A stretch of 64,000 nt of DNA from Lachnospiraceae bacterium (GCA_024693845.1 JAILKJ010000003.1:16028-80027), one strand, 5' to 3'; counted from the stretch's first letter, positions 42,004 through 52,228 are shown. Translations and numbers: made by a program. The notes: generated from the sequence alone by a model not told the origin.

Positions 42004-44406
42004 ATGAGGTACAATTTTAAGAAGATCGAACAAAAATGGCAGGAGGAATGGGAGAAGGCGGGCATTTTTCATGCGCAGGACTTCTCTGACAAGCCGAAAT
42101 TCTACGGACTTGTGGAGTTCCCTTATCCTTCGGGTGCCGGCATGCATGTCGGACACATCAAGGCTTACTCCAGTATCGAGGTAGTAGCCAGAAAGCGCCG
42201 TATGCAGGGTTATAACGTACTATTTCCCATCGGCTTTGATGCCTTCGGCCTTCCTACCGAGAACTATGCGGTAAAGACCAATACGCATCCCCGCATCATC
42301 ACTGATACCAATATCAAGAAGTTCTCCGAGCAGCTGCAGAAGGTGGGCTTTTCCTTTGACTGGACAAGAGTGGTGGATACCACCGATGAGAACTATTACA
42401 AGTGGACCCAGTGGATCTTTTTGAAGATGTTCGAAAAAGGACTGGTTTTCCGCGACAATGCGCTGGTCAACTATTGCCCCCATTGCAAGGTTGTCCTTTC
42501 CAACGAGGATTCCCAGGGCGGTAAGTGCGATATCTGCCACAGCGACGTGATCCAGAAGCCCAAGACCGTTTGGTATCTGAAGATCACTGAGTATGCCGAT
42601 AAGCTTCTCAGCGGCCTTAAGGACGTGGAGTATCCCGAGAATGTAAAAATGCAGCAGGAGAACTGGATCGGTAAATCCACCGGTGCTTTTGTTGACTTTA
42701 CCATCGAAGGCATCGAGGATAAGCTGCAGATCTACACCACCAGACCGGATACCCTTTTCGGTGTTACCTTCATGGTAATCGCTCCTGAGCATCCTCTGAT
42801 CGACAAGTATGCAGACCGCATCTCCAATATGGATGCCATAGAAAATTACAGAAACGAATGTGCAAAGAAGACGGAGTTTGAGAGAACCCAGCTTGTTAAG
42901 GACAAGACCGGTGTGAAGATCGAAGGTCTTGAGGCTGTGAATCCGCTCAATGGTAAGAAGATTCCCGTCTTCATCGCGGATTATGTAATGATGGGCTATG
43001 GTACCGGCGCTATCATGGCCGTACCGGCTCATGACCAGAGAGACTATGATTTTGCCAAGGCCTTCGGCGTAGATATCATCGAGGTTATCAAGGGCGGAGA
43101 CATTAATGTGGAAGCCTATACCGGCGACGGGGAGATGATCAACTCCGATTTTCTTAACGGTTTCACCAATAAGAAGGATTCCATTGCAAAAGTGATCGAG
43201 GTACTTACCGAAAGAGGTATCGGTCAGGCAGGCGTTCAGTTCAAGATGAAGGACTGGGCCTTCAACAGACAGCGTTACTGGGGCGAGCCTATTCCCCTGA
43301 TCCACTGTCCTTCCTGCGGTATCGTTCCCGTGCCTTATGATCAGCTGCCTCTGGTACTTCCCGATGTGGAGCAGTTTGAGCCCGGTGAGGATGGTGAATC
43401 ACCTCTTGCCAAGATCGAAAGCTATGTGAACTGCAAGTGCCCCAAGTGCGGCGGCGATGCTAAGAGAGAGACCGATACCATGCCCCAGTGGGCAGGCTCC
43501 TCCTGGTATTTCCTGCGTTATATCGATCCTGAGAACGATAAGGAGCTTGCCTCCATGGATAAGCTTAAATACTGGATGCCCGTTGACTGGTATAACGGCG
43601 GTATGGAGCATGTGACCAGACATATGATCTATTCCCGTTTCTGGCATCACTTCCTCTATGACGAGGGCATCGTGAACACTCCCGAGCCCTATGCCAAGAG
43701 AAGTATCCAGGGTCTGATCCTGGGCCCCGATGGAGACAAGATGAGCAAGTCAAAGGGTAACGTGGTGGATCCTTTGGATATCGTGGAAGAGCTGGGTGCG
43801 GATACCCTGAGAGTTTATGTGCTCTTCATGGGTGACTACGGCGCAGCTACTCCCTGGAACGACAGCTCCGTAAGAGGTTGTAAGAGATTCCTGGAAAGAG
43901 TGGCATCCCTGGAAGAGATCATCACTGAGGGAGAGGAGACCAAGTCCCTTTCCGCAGCGATCCATAAAGCCATCAAGAAGGTATCCTCCGATATCGAGGA
44001 GACCAAGTTCAATACGGCCATCGCAACCCTGATGACCCTGATCAATACCATCACCAAGGAAGGCAAGATTACAAAGAGCGAGCTGGAGATCTTCATCAAG
44101 CTGCTGGCTCCTTTTGCACCTCACCTTTCCGAGGAGATATGGCACAATCTGGGACATGATGATTTCATCGCCCTTGCTCCCTGGCCGGAGTACGACGAAG
44201 CCAAGATGGTAGAGGATACCATCGAAGTGGGCGTTCAGGTGAACGGTAAGCTGAAGAACACCGTATCCATTCCCTTCAACGGAGAGAAGGACGCAGTTCT
44301 TGCCATCGCCAAGGCAGACGAGAAGGTGGCAGCCGCACTTGAGGGCAAGAACCTTGTCAAAGAGATTTACGTGCCTAACAAGATCATTAATTTCGTTGTA
44401 AAGTGA
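42004..44406 (+). CDS. leuS: Leucine--tRNA ligase
   Basis: The protein has 800 residues from ATG 42004, with AAGGA at 41992-41996. Class I synthetase: HIGH-type motif HVGH in SGAGMHVGHIKAYSS, zinc/connector cysteines CPHCKVVLS and CDICHSD, an editing (CP1) domain about 220-400, a second CPSCG/CPKCG zinc region about 440-490, and KMSKS in DGDKMSKSKGNVVDP. An anticodon-binding domain and C-terminal domain follow. It charges tRNA-Leu and edits mischarged norvaline and isoleucine. No T-box signature was found in the short leader. Its strong own promoter separates it from the giant-protein cluster. Confidence 0.97.
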   Translation: MRYNFKKIEQKWQEEWEKAGIFHAQDFSDKPKFYGLVEFPYPSGAGMHVGHIKAYSSIEVVARKRRMQGYNVLFPIGFDAFGLPTENYAVKTNTHPRIITDTNIKKFSEQLQKVGFSFDWTRVVDTTDENYYKWTQWIFLKMFEKGLVFRDNALVNYCPHCKVVLSNEDSQGGKCDICHSDVIQKPKTVWYLKITEYADKLLSGLKDVEYPENVKMQQENWIGKSTGAFVDFTIEGIEDKLQIYTTRPDTLFGVTFMVIAPEHPLIDKYADRISNMDAIENYRNECAKKTEFERTQLVKDKTGVKIEGLEAVNPLNGKKIPVFIADYVMMGYGTGAIMAVPAHDQRDYDFAKAFGVDIIEVIKGGDINVEAYTGDGEMINSDFLNGFTNKKDSIAKVIEVLTERGIGQAGVQFKMKDWAFNRQRYWGEPIPLIHCPSCGIVPVPYDQLPLVLPDVEQFEPGEDGESPLAKIESYVNCKCPKCGGDAKRETDTMPQWAGSSWYFLRYIDPENDKELASMDKLKYWMPVDWYNGGMEHVTRHMIYSRFWHHFLYDEGIVNTPEPYAKRSIQGLILGPDGDKMSKSKGNVVDPLDIVEELGADTLRVYVLFMGDYGAATPWNDSSVRGCKRFLERVASLEEIITEGEETKSLSAAIHKAIKKVSSDIEETKFNTAIATLMTLINTITKEGKITKSELEIFIKLLAPFAPHLSEEIWHNLGHDDFIALAPWPEYDEAKMVEDTIEVGVQVNGKLKNTVSIPFNGEKDAVLAIAKADEKVAAALEGKNLVKEIYVPNKIINFVVK

Positions 44407-44436
44407 GGCGCACATTTTGCGGCATGGGGGCCTCAC
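44403..44436 (+). other. Hairpin at the leuS stop codon
   Basis: GTGAGGC (44403-44409, containing the TGA stop) pairs with GCCTCAC (44430-44436). No T tract follows, so it may protect the 3' end or weaken readthrough into the next gene. Confidence 0.45.
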
Positions 44437-44467
44437 AGAAATGAATTAAACACAGTACTACTACGTT

Positions 44468-44980
44468 ATGCGACAAAAATCTTCTTACAAGATAGCGACG
44501 CTGGGCCTGGCCCTGACGCTGGCCCTGATCCTGGGCTATGTGGAGTCTCTGATCATACTCCCTGTGGCCATCCCGGGTATCAAGGTGGGACTTTCCAATC
44601 TGGCGGTGGTTTTTCTGCTGTACCGATACGGTTGGAAAGAAGCGTTGCTTGTAAACACAGCGCGTATCCTTCTTAGCAGCCTGTTGTTCGGAAGCCTGAT
44701 GGGCCTTTTGTTTTCCGCCTCCGGAGCGCTGCTGAGTTTTCTGTTCATGATAACGGTGAAACGGTTTGATTTTTCTTCACCGCAGTTTACCAGCGTTGTG
44801 GGCGGTGTTACGCATAATGTGGGGCAGCTGGTTGCGGCGATGCTCTTATTTTCACAGGTTATGCTGGGATATTACCTGCCGGTGCTGCTCGTAGCGGGGC
44901 TGATCACGGGACTACTGAACGGGATGCTGGCGGATATCCTTTTGAAGCGGATCCCGGATGGATTACAGATAAATAATTGA
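44468..44980 (+). CDS. Gx transporter family protein (ECF-type S component; heptaprenyl diphosphate synthase component I-like)
   Basis: The protein has 170 residues with five or six membrane helices. The family pattern is ALALILGYVESLI-like at the N-terminus, PGIKVGLSNLAVVFLLY, an NTARILLSSLLFGS helix and VGGVTHNVGQL. Proteins of this group were labelled heptaprenyl diphosphate synthase component I but look like substrate-binding S units of ECF transporters. In many Firmicutes they sit beside an NusG/FMN-binding domain gene, which is absent here. No ribosome site is visible before ATG 44468, so expression may be weak or the start misplaced. ruvA begins 16 bases after the stop. Confidence 0.82.
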   Translation: MRQKSSYKIATLGLALTLALILGYVESLIILPVAIPGIKVGLSNLAVVFLLYRYGWKEALLVNTARILLSSLLFGSLMGLLFSASGALLSFLFMITVKRFDFSSPQFTSVVGGVTHNVGQLVAAMLLFSQVMLGYYLPVLLVAGLITGLLNGMLADILLKRIPDGLQINN

Positions 44981-44996
44981 GACTGCAGAGGACGTT

Positions 44997-45614
44997 ATGT
45001 TCGGATATATCAAGGGAATGTTGGCCGAGATCGATGAAGGCTCGGTAACGGTAGATGTTAACGGAATAGGGATTCAGATCCTTGTGGGCGCCGGATTGAT
45101 AGGCCGGATGCCTGCCATGGGCAGTGAGGTGAAGATCTATACCTACACCTATGTAAAAGAGGACGCCTTTTCTTTGTTCGGCTTCGGTTCCAAAGAGGAG
45201 CTGGAGCTTTTTAAGAAGCTGATTACCGTCAGCGGAATCGGCCCCAAAGGCGGGCTGGCACTTTTATCCACCCTGGAGCCTTCCGAGATACGATTCGCCA
45301 TCTATTCGGCGGATATCAAGACCATTTCCCGGGTTCCCGGCATCGGAAAGAAAACGGCGGAACGCCTGATCCTGGAGCTGAAGGACAAGATCTCCCTGGA
45401 TATGCCTTCCGGTTCCGAAGGGGTTTCCCTGCTGGCGGGAAACGAAACAGCCGCCGCTCAGGATCTGATGAACAATCAGAAGGATGCGGTGGAAGCGTTG
45501 GTGGCTTTGGGCTATTCTGCTACAGAAGCAGCAAGAGCTGTTCGCGAATGCGCGCCGGATGAGTCCATGAGCGCTGATGAGATCCTGAAGAAATCGTTAC
45601 GTTTCCTTTTGTGA
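44997..45614 (+). CDS. ruvA: Holliday junction branch migration protein RuvA
   Basis: The protein has 205 residues. Domain I (1-65, MFGYIKGMLAEIDEGSVTVDVNG), domain II with two helix-hairpin-helix motifs (TVSGIGPKGGLALLS and ISRVPGIGKKTAERLILELKDK), and a C-terminal domain III (about 155-205, ALVALGYSATEAARAV) that contacts RuvB. It binds four-way DNA junctions as a tetramer and loads the RuvB motor. ruvB follows after 17 bases. ruvC is not in the window, as is common in Firmicutes that use RecU. Confidence 0.97.
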   Translation: MFGYIKGMLAEIDEGSVTVDVNGIGIQILVGAGLIGRMPAMGSEVKIYTYTYVKEDAFSLFGFGSKEELELFKKLITVSGIGPKGGLALLSTLEPSEIRFAIYSADIKTISRVPGIGKKTAERLILELKDKISLDMPSGSEGVSLLAGNETAAAQDLMNNQKDAVEALVALGYSATEAARAVRECAPDESMSADEILKKSLRFLL

Positions 45615-45631
45615 TATAAGGAGAAAACAAC

Positions 45632-46627
45632 TTGTCCAGAGTGATAGAAACCAATCTTACAAGTGAAGATATTCCCGTTGAGGAAAGCCTGCGGCCCCAG
45701 CTTCTTGCCGACTACATCGGACAGAAGAAGGCCAAGGAAACTCTCAAGATCTACATAGACGCGGCTAAGCAGCGAGGCGACTCCCTGGATCATGTGCTTT
45801 TGTACGGACCTCCGGGACTTGGCAAGACCACCCTGGCCGGCATCATAGCCAACGAAATGGGAACCCATATCAAGGTGACCAGCGGTCCGGCCATCGAAAA
45901 GCCAGGTGAGATGGCCGCGATCCTGAACGGTCTTGCAGAAGGCGACGTTCTTTTTGTGGATGAGATCCACCGTCTGAACCGTCAGGTGGAAGAGGTGCTG
46001 TATCCGGCCATGGAGGACTATGCTATCGATATTATGATCGGCAAAGGACAGGGTGCCAGAAGCGTGAGACTGGAGCTTCCGCATTTTACCCTGGTTGGCG
46101 CGACTACCAGGGCGGGACTTTTGACAGCGCCCCTCAGAGACCGGTTTGGCGTGATCCACAAGCTGGAGTTCTACACCGTGGACGAGCTGGAGAAGATCAT
46201 CCTTCATTCGGCAAAAGTGCTGGATGTGCCCATCGAAAAAGAGGGGGCATTGGAGCTTGCCAGAAGAAGCCGCGGAACCCCGAGACTTGCCAACAGGATC
46301 TTAAAGCGTGTCCGGGATTTTGCCCAGGTCAAATACGACGGAAAGATCACTCTTGAGGTTGCCAATACGGCTTTGGATCTTCTGGATGTGGATAAGCTGG
46401 GCCTTGACCATGTTGATCAAAACCTGATGCTTACCATGATCGACAAGTTCGGAGGCGGCCCAGTAGGACTGGATACCCTGGCTGCCGCAACCGGTGAGGA
46501 TGCGGGCACCATCGAAGATGTCTACGAGCCCTATCTGATCTTAAACGGTCTTATAAACCGAACACCCCGTGGCCGTATGGTCACTCCCGGAGGATATGAA
46601 CATTTTCACAGATCCGCTCCCGATTAA
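45632..46627 (+). CDS. ruvB: Holliday junction branch migration helicase RuvB
   Basis: The protein has 331 residues and begins at a TTG codon (45632) after AAGGAGAAAACAAC, a rare but well-supported start. AAA+ ATPase: [13 protein letters not shown], Walker [13 protein letters not shown], Walker [12 protein letters not shown], sensor 1 [19 protein letters not shown], arginine finger region, then the C-terminal winged helix ([15 protein letters not shown]). It drives branch migration with RuvA. Its stop codon sits in the loop of the following terminator. Confidence 0.97.
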   Translation: MSRVIETNLTSEDIPVEESLRPQLLADYIGQKKAKETLKIYIDAAKQRGDSLDHVLLYGPPGLGKTTLAGIIANEMGTHIKVTSGPAIEKPGEMAAILNGLAEGDVLFVDEIHRLNRQVEEVLYPAMEDYAIDIMIGKGQGARSVRLELPHFTLVGATTRAGLLTAPLRDRFGVIHKLEFYTVDELEKIILHSAKVLDVPIEKEGALELARRSRGTPRLANRILKRVRDFAQVKYDGKITLEVANTALDLLDVDKLGLDHVDQNLMLTMIDKFGGGPVGLDTLAAATGEDAGTIEDVYEPYLILNGLINRTPRGRMVTPGGYEHFHRSAPD

Positions 46628-46642
46628 GGGGCGGATCTTTTT
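46610..46642 (+). terminator. Rho-independent terminator of ruvAB
   Basis: AGATCCGCTCC (46610-46620), 7-base loop holding the ruvB stop codon, GGGGCGGATCT (46628-46638), then TTTT. Eleven pairs including one T-G. Confidence 0.88.
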
Positions 46643-46667
46643 ACTCAACTATATCTTGTATTACCCC

Positions 46668-46695
46668 TTGCTTTTTATGGAAAATATAGTATAAT
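46668..46695 (+). promoter_or_regulatory. Sigma-A promoter of zapA
   Basis: TTGCTT (46668-46673), 16 bases, TATAAT (46690-46695). Confidence 0.6.
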
Positions 46696-46756
46696 TTCTA
46701 CGTATCTACTTTTCGTTTACACAATCAGTCAATCATAATAAGCAGAGGGAATATCC

Positions 46757-47092
46757 ATGAAAGAAGCCAAAACAGATACCGAAGTGCTGATCAGGGGACG
46801 GATCTACACGCTGAGCGGATACGAGAGCGAAGAATATCTGCAGAAGGTCGCACTTTATATCAACAATAAATTTGCGGAATACAACAAGAACGAGACTTTC
46901 AGCCATCAGAGCACCGATACCCAGAGCGTGCTTCTGGAGCTGAACATCGCCGATGATTATTTCAAGGCAAAGAAGCAGATCTCTCTTCTGGAGGAGGCGC
47001 TGGCTCAGAAGGAGCAGGAGCTTTCCGACGTGAAGCATGATCTCATCGCATTGCAGATGCGTACAGAGAGCAAGCAGGCGAGCGGCGTATGA
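46757..47092 (+). CDS. zapA: Cell division protein ZapA
   Basis: The protein has 111 residues. The N-terminal globular part (EVLIRGRIYTLSGYESEEYLQKVALYINNKF) is the ZapA fold, and the C-terminal half is a coiled coil (LLEEALAQKEQELSDVKHDL). ZapA bundles FtsZ protofilaments at the division ring. The stop overlaps the start of the U32 peptidase gene by four bases (ATGA), a pairing often seen in Clostridia. It has its own promoter and lies upstream of an FtsW-type and PBP gene, which fits a cell-wall and division theme. Confidence 0.88.
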   Translation: MKEAKTDTEVLIRGRIYTLSGYESEEYLQKVALYINNKFAEYNKNETFSHQSTDTQSVLLELNIADDYFKAKKQISLLEEALAQKEQELSDVKHDLIALQMRTESKQASGV

Positions 47093-49443
47093 CAGAGCTT
47101 CTTTCGCCTGCAGGCAATATGCAATGCCTTACGGCTGCGCTGGCAGGTGGAGCTGACGCTGTTTATGTGGGCGGGACCAGTTTTTCCGCCAGAGCCTATG
47201 CGGACAATTTCGGCCGTGAAGAGATGATAGAGGCCATCAGACTGGCCCATCTGCATCACAGAAAGCTGTATCTAACTGTTAATACCCTGGTCAGGGAGCA
47301 GGAGCTTGCGCCGCTTCCTGATTTTTTACTGCCCTTTTACGAGGAAGGGTTGGACGGCGTCATTGCCGCGGATCTGGGAGTGATATCCTATATCCATGAG
47401 TATTTCCCGGATCTGCCGATCCATGCAAGTACCCAGATGACGCTGACGGGGCCGCTTTCCAGCGAACTGTTAAAGCCTCTCGGCATCAGCCGTATCGTGC
47501 CTGCCAGGGAGCTTTCCCTTGCGGAGATACGGAATCTTAAGGAAAAATGCGGCATGGAGCTTGAGATCTTTATCCACGGCGCCATGTGCTATTGTTATTC
47601 GGGACAATGCCTGATGTCCAGTATGCTGGGAAGAAGGAGCGGAAACAGAGGCAGATGCGGAGGACCCTGCCGTCTGCCTTATCAGAGCCTGTGCGACGGA
47701 AAGAAGATCGGCAAACAGAGCGATGAGTATCCCCTTTCCTTAAAGGATCTTTGTGCATTGCCCATCCTGGATGAACTGATGGATCTTGGGATCGATTCTT
47801 TCAAGATCGAAGGCAGGATGAAATCCCCGGAATATGTATATTTTGTCACCAGTCTCTACCGTAAATACATGGACAGACATGTGAAGGGACAAAAGACCGT
47901 CATCGAGCCTGAGGATGCGGATGCACTGACCAAACGCTTTAACCGGGGCAGTTTGCAGACCGGCTACTTTAAGGAGCATAACGGCCGGGATATGGTACTT
48001 TTGCAAAGGAGCGGCTACACAGGCTCCAAAGCGGGAGATAAACAGGAGGATGAGCTGAAGATCCCGCCCCTGCCCAAGGTGGGGATCAATGGCGAGCTTT
48101 ATCTGCAGCCTGAGATGCCTGCTCACTATGTTTGCACCGCTGACGGAAGGAACCGGGCCTTTGAAGCCGGAGTTCGGGGTGGCGTTGTCCAGAAGGCTCT
48201 GAACACGCCGCTGGAAGAGGACCTTCTCAGAGAGAAGTTTTCGGAGCTGGGTAATACGGAATTTGAGCTTAAGGATTTTAAGATCTTTTACAGGGAAAAT
48301 GACCGGGAGGAGTTTGCAGAGTGCCAACAGGGTGAGCTTCCGCCTCTTTTCCTGCCCCTTAAGGATATCAAGGATCTGAAGAGAAGAGGAGCCGAGGCAC
48401 TTTTTGAGGAGCTGCTTGCGGGCAGGAGGAGACAGCCCACGGAGGAGCTGAAGGCTTATCTTAAGGTCTTTCAGAACTCCGGGGCGTTACAAAACTCCCG
48501 GAGATCATATGATACCGCGATGTCATCTGCAAAACAGACCGCAGGAAATGATAAAGAAAACCGCACCGGCGGCTGGTTTATACGTATCCGCACCATGGAT
48601 CAGCTTCGCGGCATTCCGCAAAATGCAGGCGACAAGCTTTCCGGTCTTATCCTTTCCTATGAGCTGATGAAGACCAAGGGGCTGGAGCACAGTGCTTTTG
48701 AACTGTCGGGGAACCTGCTTGATGAGGAGGGAGAGCTGTATCTGGCCCTTCCGCCGGTAACAAGGCAGGCCATGACGTCGGAATATGACAAGGTTCTGAC
48801 GGAAGTATTTTTGTCACGGTTTGAGGGAGTGATCTGCGGCAACCTGGAATCCGTGGCCTATTTAATAAGCCGCGGCTACGAGGGCCGGATCCTGACTGAC
48901 AGCGGTCTTTACGTATTCCAGTCGGAGACGGCGAAGATCTATGAAGACTGGGGCATCACCCATCATATCCTGCCCTATGAGCTGCAAAAAAGCGAGATCC
49001 GGGAGCTTTTAAATGCGAAGAAGGCAGCCGGTCATGCAATGTATCTGCCGGTTTACGGCTATATTCCGGTGATGGTTTCGGCGGGATGCATCAGGAATAC
49101 GGCGAAGGAATGCCTGATGGAGATCCCCTCTGCCGGCAAGCGTACGGCGGCAGCCTCTCAGAGCGTAAGGCTGAAGGACCGTATGGGAAAAGAGTTCCCC
49201 GTGGTGTTTCACTGCGACCGTTGTGAGAACACCATCTATAATACCGTGCCCCTGTCACTACATAAGGAGCTATCTGAGATCGAAACCCTTCCCCTTGCGG
49301 GAAAGATCCTGTCCTTTACCATTGAGGACGGCAAAAAAGTTGCCGAAATATGTAATTATTTCCTCGGTGATACAAAGAAACAAAGTGTGCCCGTGGCCCT
49401 GAAGGATTTTACCAGAGGCCATTATCAAAAGGGCGTGGAATAA
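47089..49443 (+). CDS. U32 family peptidase with C-terminal DUF3656-type extension
   Basis: The protein has 784 residues. N-terminal U32 domain: LLSPAGNMQCLTAALAGGADAVYVGG, PIHASTQMTLT and the family signature FIHGAMCYCYSGQCLMSS, followed by GRCGGPCRLPY, whose cysteines may bind a metal. The long second half (about 380-784) matches the collagenase-like DUF3656 arrangement. Related YrrO/YhbU/RlhA proteins have been linked to collagen breakdown or to tRNA/rRNA hydroxylation, so the reaction is uncertain; an RNA modification role is as likely as protease activity. It overlaps zapA by four bases. Confidence 0.88.
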   Translation: MTELLSPAGNMQCLTAALAGGADAVYVGGTSFSARAYADNFGREEMIEAIRLAHLHHRKLYLTVNTLVREQELAPLPDFLLPFYEEGLDGVIAADLGVISYIHEYFPDLPIHASTQMTLTGPLSSELLKPLGISRIVPARELSLAEIRNLKEKCGMELEIFIHGAMCYCYSGQCLMSSMLGRRSGNRGRCGGPCRLPYQSLCDGKKIGKQSDEYPLSLKDLCALPILDELMDLGIDSFKIEGRMKSPEYVYFVTSLYRKYMDRHVKGQKTVIEPEDADALTKRFNRGSLQTGYFKEHNGRDMVLLQRSGYTGSKAGDKQEDELKIPPLPKVGINGELYLQPEMPAHYVCTADGRNRAFEAGVRGGVVQKALNTPLEEDLLREKFSELGNTEFELKDFKIFYRENDREEFAECQQGELPPLFLPLKDIKDLKRRGAEALFEELLAGRRRQPTEELKAYLKVFQNSGALQNSRRSYDTAMSSAKQTAGNDKENRTGGWFIRIRTMDQLRGIPQNAGDKLSGLILSYELMKTKGLEHSAFELSGNLLDEEGELYLALPPVTRQAMTSEYDKVLTEVFLSRFEGVICGNLESVAYLISRGYEGRILTDSGLYVFQSETAKIYEDWGITHHILPYELQKSEIRELLNAKKAAGHAMYLPVYGYIPVMVSAGCIRNTAKECLMEIPSAGKRTAAASQSVRLKDRMGKEFPVVFHCDRCENTIYNTVPLSLHKELSEIETLPLAGKILSFTIEDGKKVAEICNYFLGDTKKQSVPVALKDFTRGHYQKGVE

Positions 49444-49452
49444 GGCGATATC

Positions 49453-50814
49453 ATGAACCATGTAATAGCTGATCTATCCAAATATGTGATCCTGGCCTTA
49501 ATGGCCGTCTATACGGTGGAATGCTACCTGATCCTGCTGCGCAAAGAGGACAATACCTCGAGCGGCATCTATGTAAGGCAGATCGTATGTATGTTTCTTT
49601 TGCATTTTCTGGGATTTGCAGCCATCTGTCTGGAGACAGGTGACCCTTCCTACATTGTGTTTTACGGATTTCAGGAGCTGATGCTGTTTGCCACCATAGC
49701 ACTTTTCCGGGTGATCTATCCCGAGGCGGACAGGCTGGTGGTCAACAATATGTGTCTGCTTTTATGCATCAGTTTTGTGATCCTCACCAGGATATCCTAT
49801 CAAAAGTCCCTGCGTCAGTTTGTGATCGTATCGGTTTCCGCAGTCATCGGACTGTTCATCCCCGGGCTGATCAAGCATCTGGGATTCCTGCCTTCCCTGA
49901 CCTGGATCTATGCCATGCTGGGTGTAGGAGCCCTGACGGTTGTTTATATCCTGGGAGCCGTGACCCACGGATCCAACCTTTCCTACACCATCTTTGGCGT
50001 TACCTTCCAGCCTTCGGAGTTTGTTAAGATCCTCTTTGTATTCTATGTGGCGGGCATGATGGCTAAAGCCACGGATTTTAAGCAGGTCTTTGTCTCGGCT
50101 CTGGTGGCTGGGCTTCATGTGATCGTTCTGGTACTTTCCAGAGATCTGGGAAGCGCCGTGATCTTCTTTGTGGTCTATCTGGGTATGGTCTTTATTGCCA
50201 CTCATAACTATCTGTATCTGCTGATCGGTATGGCAGCCGGCACGGGAGCCAGTGTAGTGGGATACAAGCTCTTTTCCCATGTGCGGGTCCGTGTGACCGC
50301 CTGGCTGGATCCCTGGGGCAATATCGATAATGCCGGCTATCAGGTGACCCAGTCCCTGTTTGCCATCGGAACCGGCGGCTGGTTCGGCATGGGCATCTAT
50401 AAGGGAGATCCTTCCTCCATTCCTTATGTGGAGAAAGATTCCATCTTCTCGGCGGTGGCAGAGGAGATGGGTGTTCTGTTTGCCATCCTGCTGATCCTGG
50501 TGTGCCTGTCCTGTTTTCTGATGTTCATGAAGCTGGCTTCCCGCATAGAGGAAGACTTTTACAGGTATATCGCCATCGGACTTTCCATCACCTATATTTT
50601 TCAGGTGTTCCTTACCATCGGCGGCGGAACGAAGCTGATCCCCCTGACGGGCGTGACCCTGCCCCTTGTCAGCTACGGCGGCTCCAGCGTGCTGTCCACG
50701 GTGATCATTTTTTCCGTGATCCAGGGTCTTTACGGCATCCGTAAAAAGGAAAGACTGCTGGACGATGATTACGACGAAGACTACGAGGATTATGAGGAGG
50801 ATGAAGATGTTTAA
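49453..50814 (+). CDS. FtsW/RodA/SpoVE family peptidoglycan polymerase
   Basis: The protein has 453 residues with about eleven membrane helices, slightly more than the usual ten, because of an N-terminal extension. Signature VTFQPSEFVKILFVFY near 190, SRDLGSAVIFF with the catalytic-type Asp, and GGGTKLIPLTGVTLPLVSYGGSSVLS near the end. Family members polymerise lipid II into glycan strands with a partner class B PBP, and one is encoded next, overlapping by eight bases. The tail is very acidic (DDDYDEDYEDYEEDEDV). Whether it serves elongation, division or sporulation cannot be told from the sequence. Confidence 0.9.
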   Translation: MNHVIADLSKYVILALMAVYTVECYLILLRKEDNTSSGIYVRQIVCMFLLHFLGFAAICLETGDPSYIVFYGFQELMLFATIALFRVIYPEADRLVVNNMCLLLCISFVILTRISYQKSLRQFVIVSVSAVIGLFIPGLIKHLGFLPSLTWIYAMLGVGALTVVYILGAVTHGSNLSYTIFGVTFQPSEFVKILFVFYVAGMMAKATDFKQVFVSALVAGLHVIVLVLSRDLGSAVIFFVVYLGMVFIATHNYLYLLIGMAAGTGASVVGYKLFSHVRVRVTAWLDPWGNIDNAGYQVTQSLFAIGTGGWFGMGIYKGDPSSIPYVEKDSIFSAVAEEMGVLFAILLILVCLSCFLMFMKLASRIEEDFYRYIAIGLSITYIFQVFLTIGGGTKLIPLTGVTLPLVSYGGSSVLSTVIIFSVIQGLYGIRKKERLLDDDYDEDYEDYEEDEDV

Positions 50815-52228
50815 AGTGAGAAAGCTTGAGATCATCCTCACCAGCCTGTTTTTCTCGGTGCTGATGATAGCGCTGATCGTCAATATCGTGATCTATATGA
50901 AGCGGGATTCCGCTGAAGCCATCAACAACAATTACAACAATTCCAGACAGGAGATCATCGCCAAGCAGAACATCCGCGGGCGGATTCTGAGCCGGGACGG
51001 GGATGTGCTGGCAGGCACGAACATCGAAAACGGGCAGGAGGTGCGCATATATCCCTATCGTAATCTTTTTGCCCATGTGGTGGGCTATGCGGTAAAAGGC
51101 AAGGCCGGCATTGAGAACAGTGAAAGCATGAACCTGCTCCTTTCCCATGAAAAAATGAGTGACAAGATCCAGAATCAGCTTTCCTCGGCCAAGAACTACG
51201 GCGATAACGTGATCACCACTCTGGATGTGGATCTGCAGAAGACCGCCTACGATGCTCTCGGAGCCTATAATGGTGCGGTGGTCGTTACGGAGGTCTCCAC
51301 GGGAAAAGTGCTGGCCATGGTTTCCAAACCGGATTTTGATCCCAACGAGATCGCGGATATCTGGGACGGCATCGTAGCCGATGAGAACAGCTCGGTGCTC
51401 TTAAACCGTGCCACCCAGGGCCTTTATCCCCCGGGATCCACCTTCAAGATCGTAAGCGCGCTGGAATATTACCGGGAAAACGGAGGAGATGTGTCCGGTT
51501 ACCGGTTCAACTGCTCCGGCAAGTATTCCTATGAGGGCTGCACCATCCGCTGTTATCACGGCAGCGTCCACGGCTCGGAGGATTTCAAGCAGAGCTTCGC
51601 CAAATCCTGTAATGCCTCTTTTGCCAATGTGGGAACCACCCTGGCCATCCCTTCCTGGCAGAAGACCTGTAAGGAGCTGCTGTTTGACTGCCCTCTGGAC
51701 ACGCCCATTTCCTATAAGCAGTCCCATTTCAAGCTGCAGGAGACGGATTCGGCCAATGATCTGATGCAGACCAGCATCGGACAGGGAGATACCCAGATCA
51801 CGCCCCTTCTTTTGAACATGATCACCTCATCCGTGGCCAATAAAGGCAAGTGCATGGTGCCCTATGTGGTTGACCGCCTGGAGGATCATGACGGGAATGT
51901 GGTACGCCAGAACCATCCGGCCCAGCAGTGTGTGACGATGACGGAAGATGAATCGGCCTTTTTGACCGAGCTGATGCGAAGCGTGGTGGAAGACGGCGGA
52001 ACGGGTCGCAAGCTCAAAAATGACAACTATACGGCAGCCGGAAAGACCGGATCTGCCGAATATTCCTCGGCAAAGGATGATTCCCACGCCTGGTTTACCG
52101 GCTTTGCACCGGTGGAGAACCCGCAGATCGCTGTCACCGTCATTGTGGAAAGCGCCGGGTCCGGCGGTGAATATGCGGTTCCCGTGGCTAAAAGGATCTT
52201 CGATACCTACTTCGGCATTGCGCAGTAA
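50807..52228 (+). CDS. Class B penicillin-binding protein (transpeptidase)
   Basis: The protein has 473 residues from ATG 50807, chosen because GAGGAGG (50794-50800) is six bases upstream; the track start lies far inside the previous gene. One N-terminal membrane anchor (about 12-32) and a short linker (NIRGRILSRDGDVLAGT) precede the transpeptidase domain with PPGSTFKIVSA (SxxK), SCNASFA (SxN) and AGKTGSAEY (KTG). The pedestal region is much shorter than in FtsI or PBP2, as in PbpA/PBPA-type enzymes. It cross-links peptidoglycan made by the adjacent FtsW-type polymerase. Confidence 0.92.
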   Translation: MFKVRKLEIILTSLFFSVLMIALIVNIVIYMKRDSAEAINNNYNNSRQEIIAKQNIRGRILSRDGDVLAGTNIENGQEVRIYPYRNLFAHVVGYAVKGKAGIENSESMNLLLSHEKMSDKIQNQLSSAKNYGDNVITTLDVDLQKTAYDALGAYNGAVVVTEVSTGKVLAMVSKPDFDPNEIADIWDGIVADENSSVLLNRATQGLYPPGSTFKIVSALEYYRENGGDVSGYRFNCSGKYSYEGCTIRCYHGSVHGSEDFKQSFAKSCNASFANVGTTLAIPSWQKTCKELLFDCPLDTPISYKQSHFKLQETDSANDLMQTSIGQGDTQITPLLLNMITSSVANKGKCMVPYVVDRLEDHDGNVVRQNHPAQQCVTMTEDESAFLTELMRSVVEDGGTGRKLKNDNYTAAGKTGSAEYSSAKDDSHAWFTGFAPVENPQIAVTVIVESAGSGGEYAVPVAKRIFDTYFGIAQ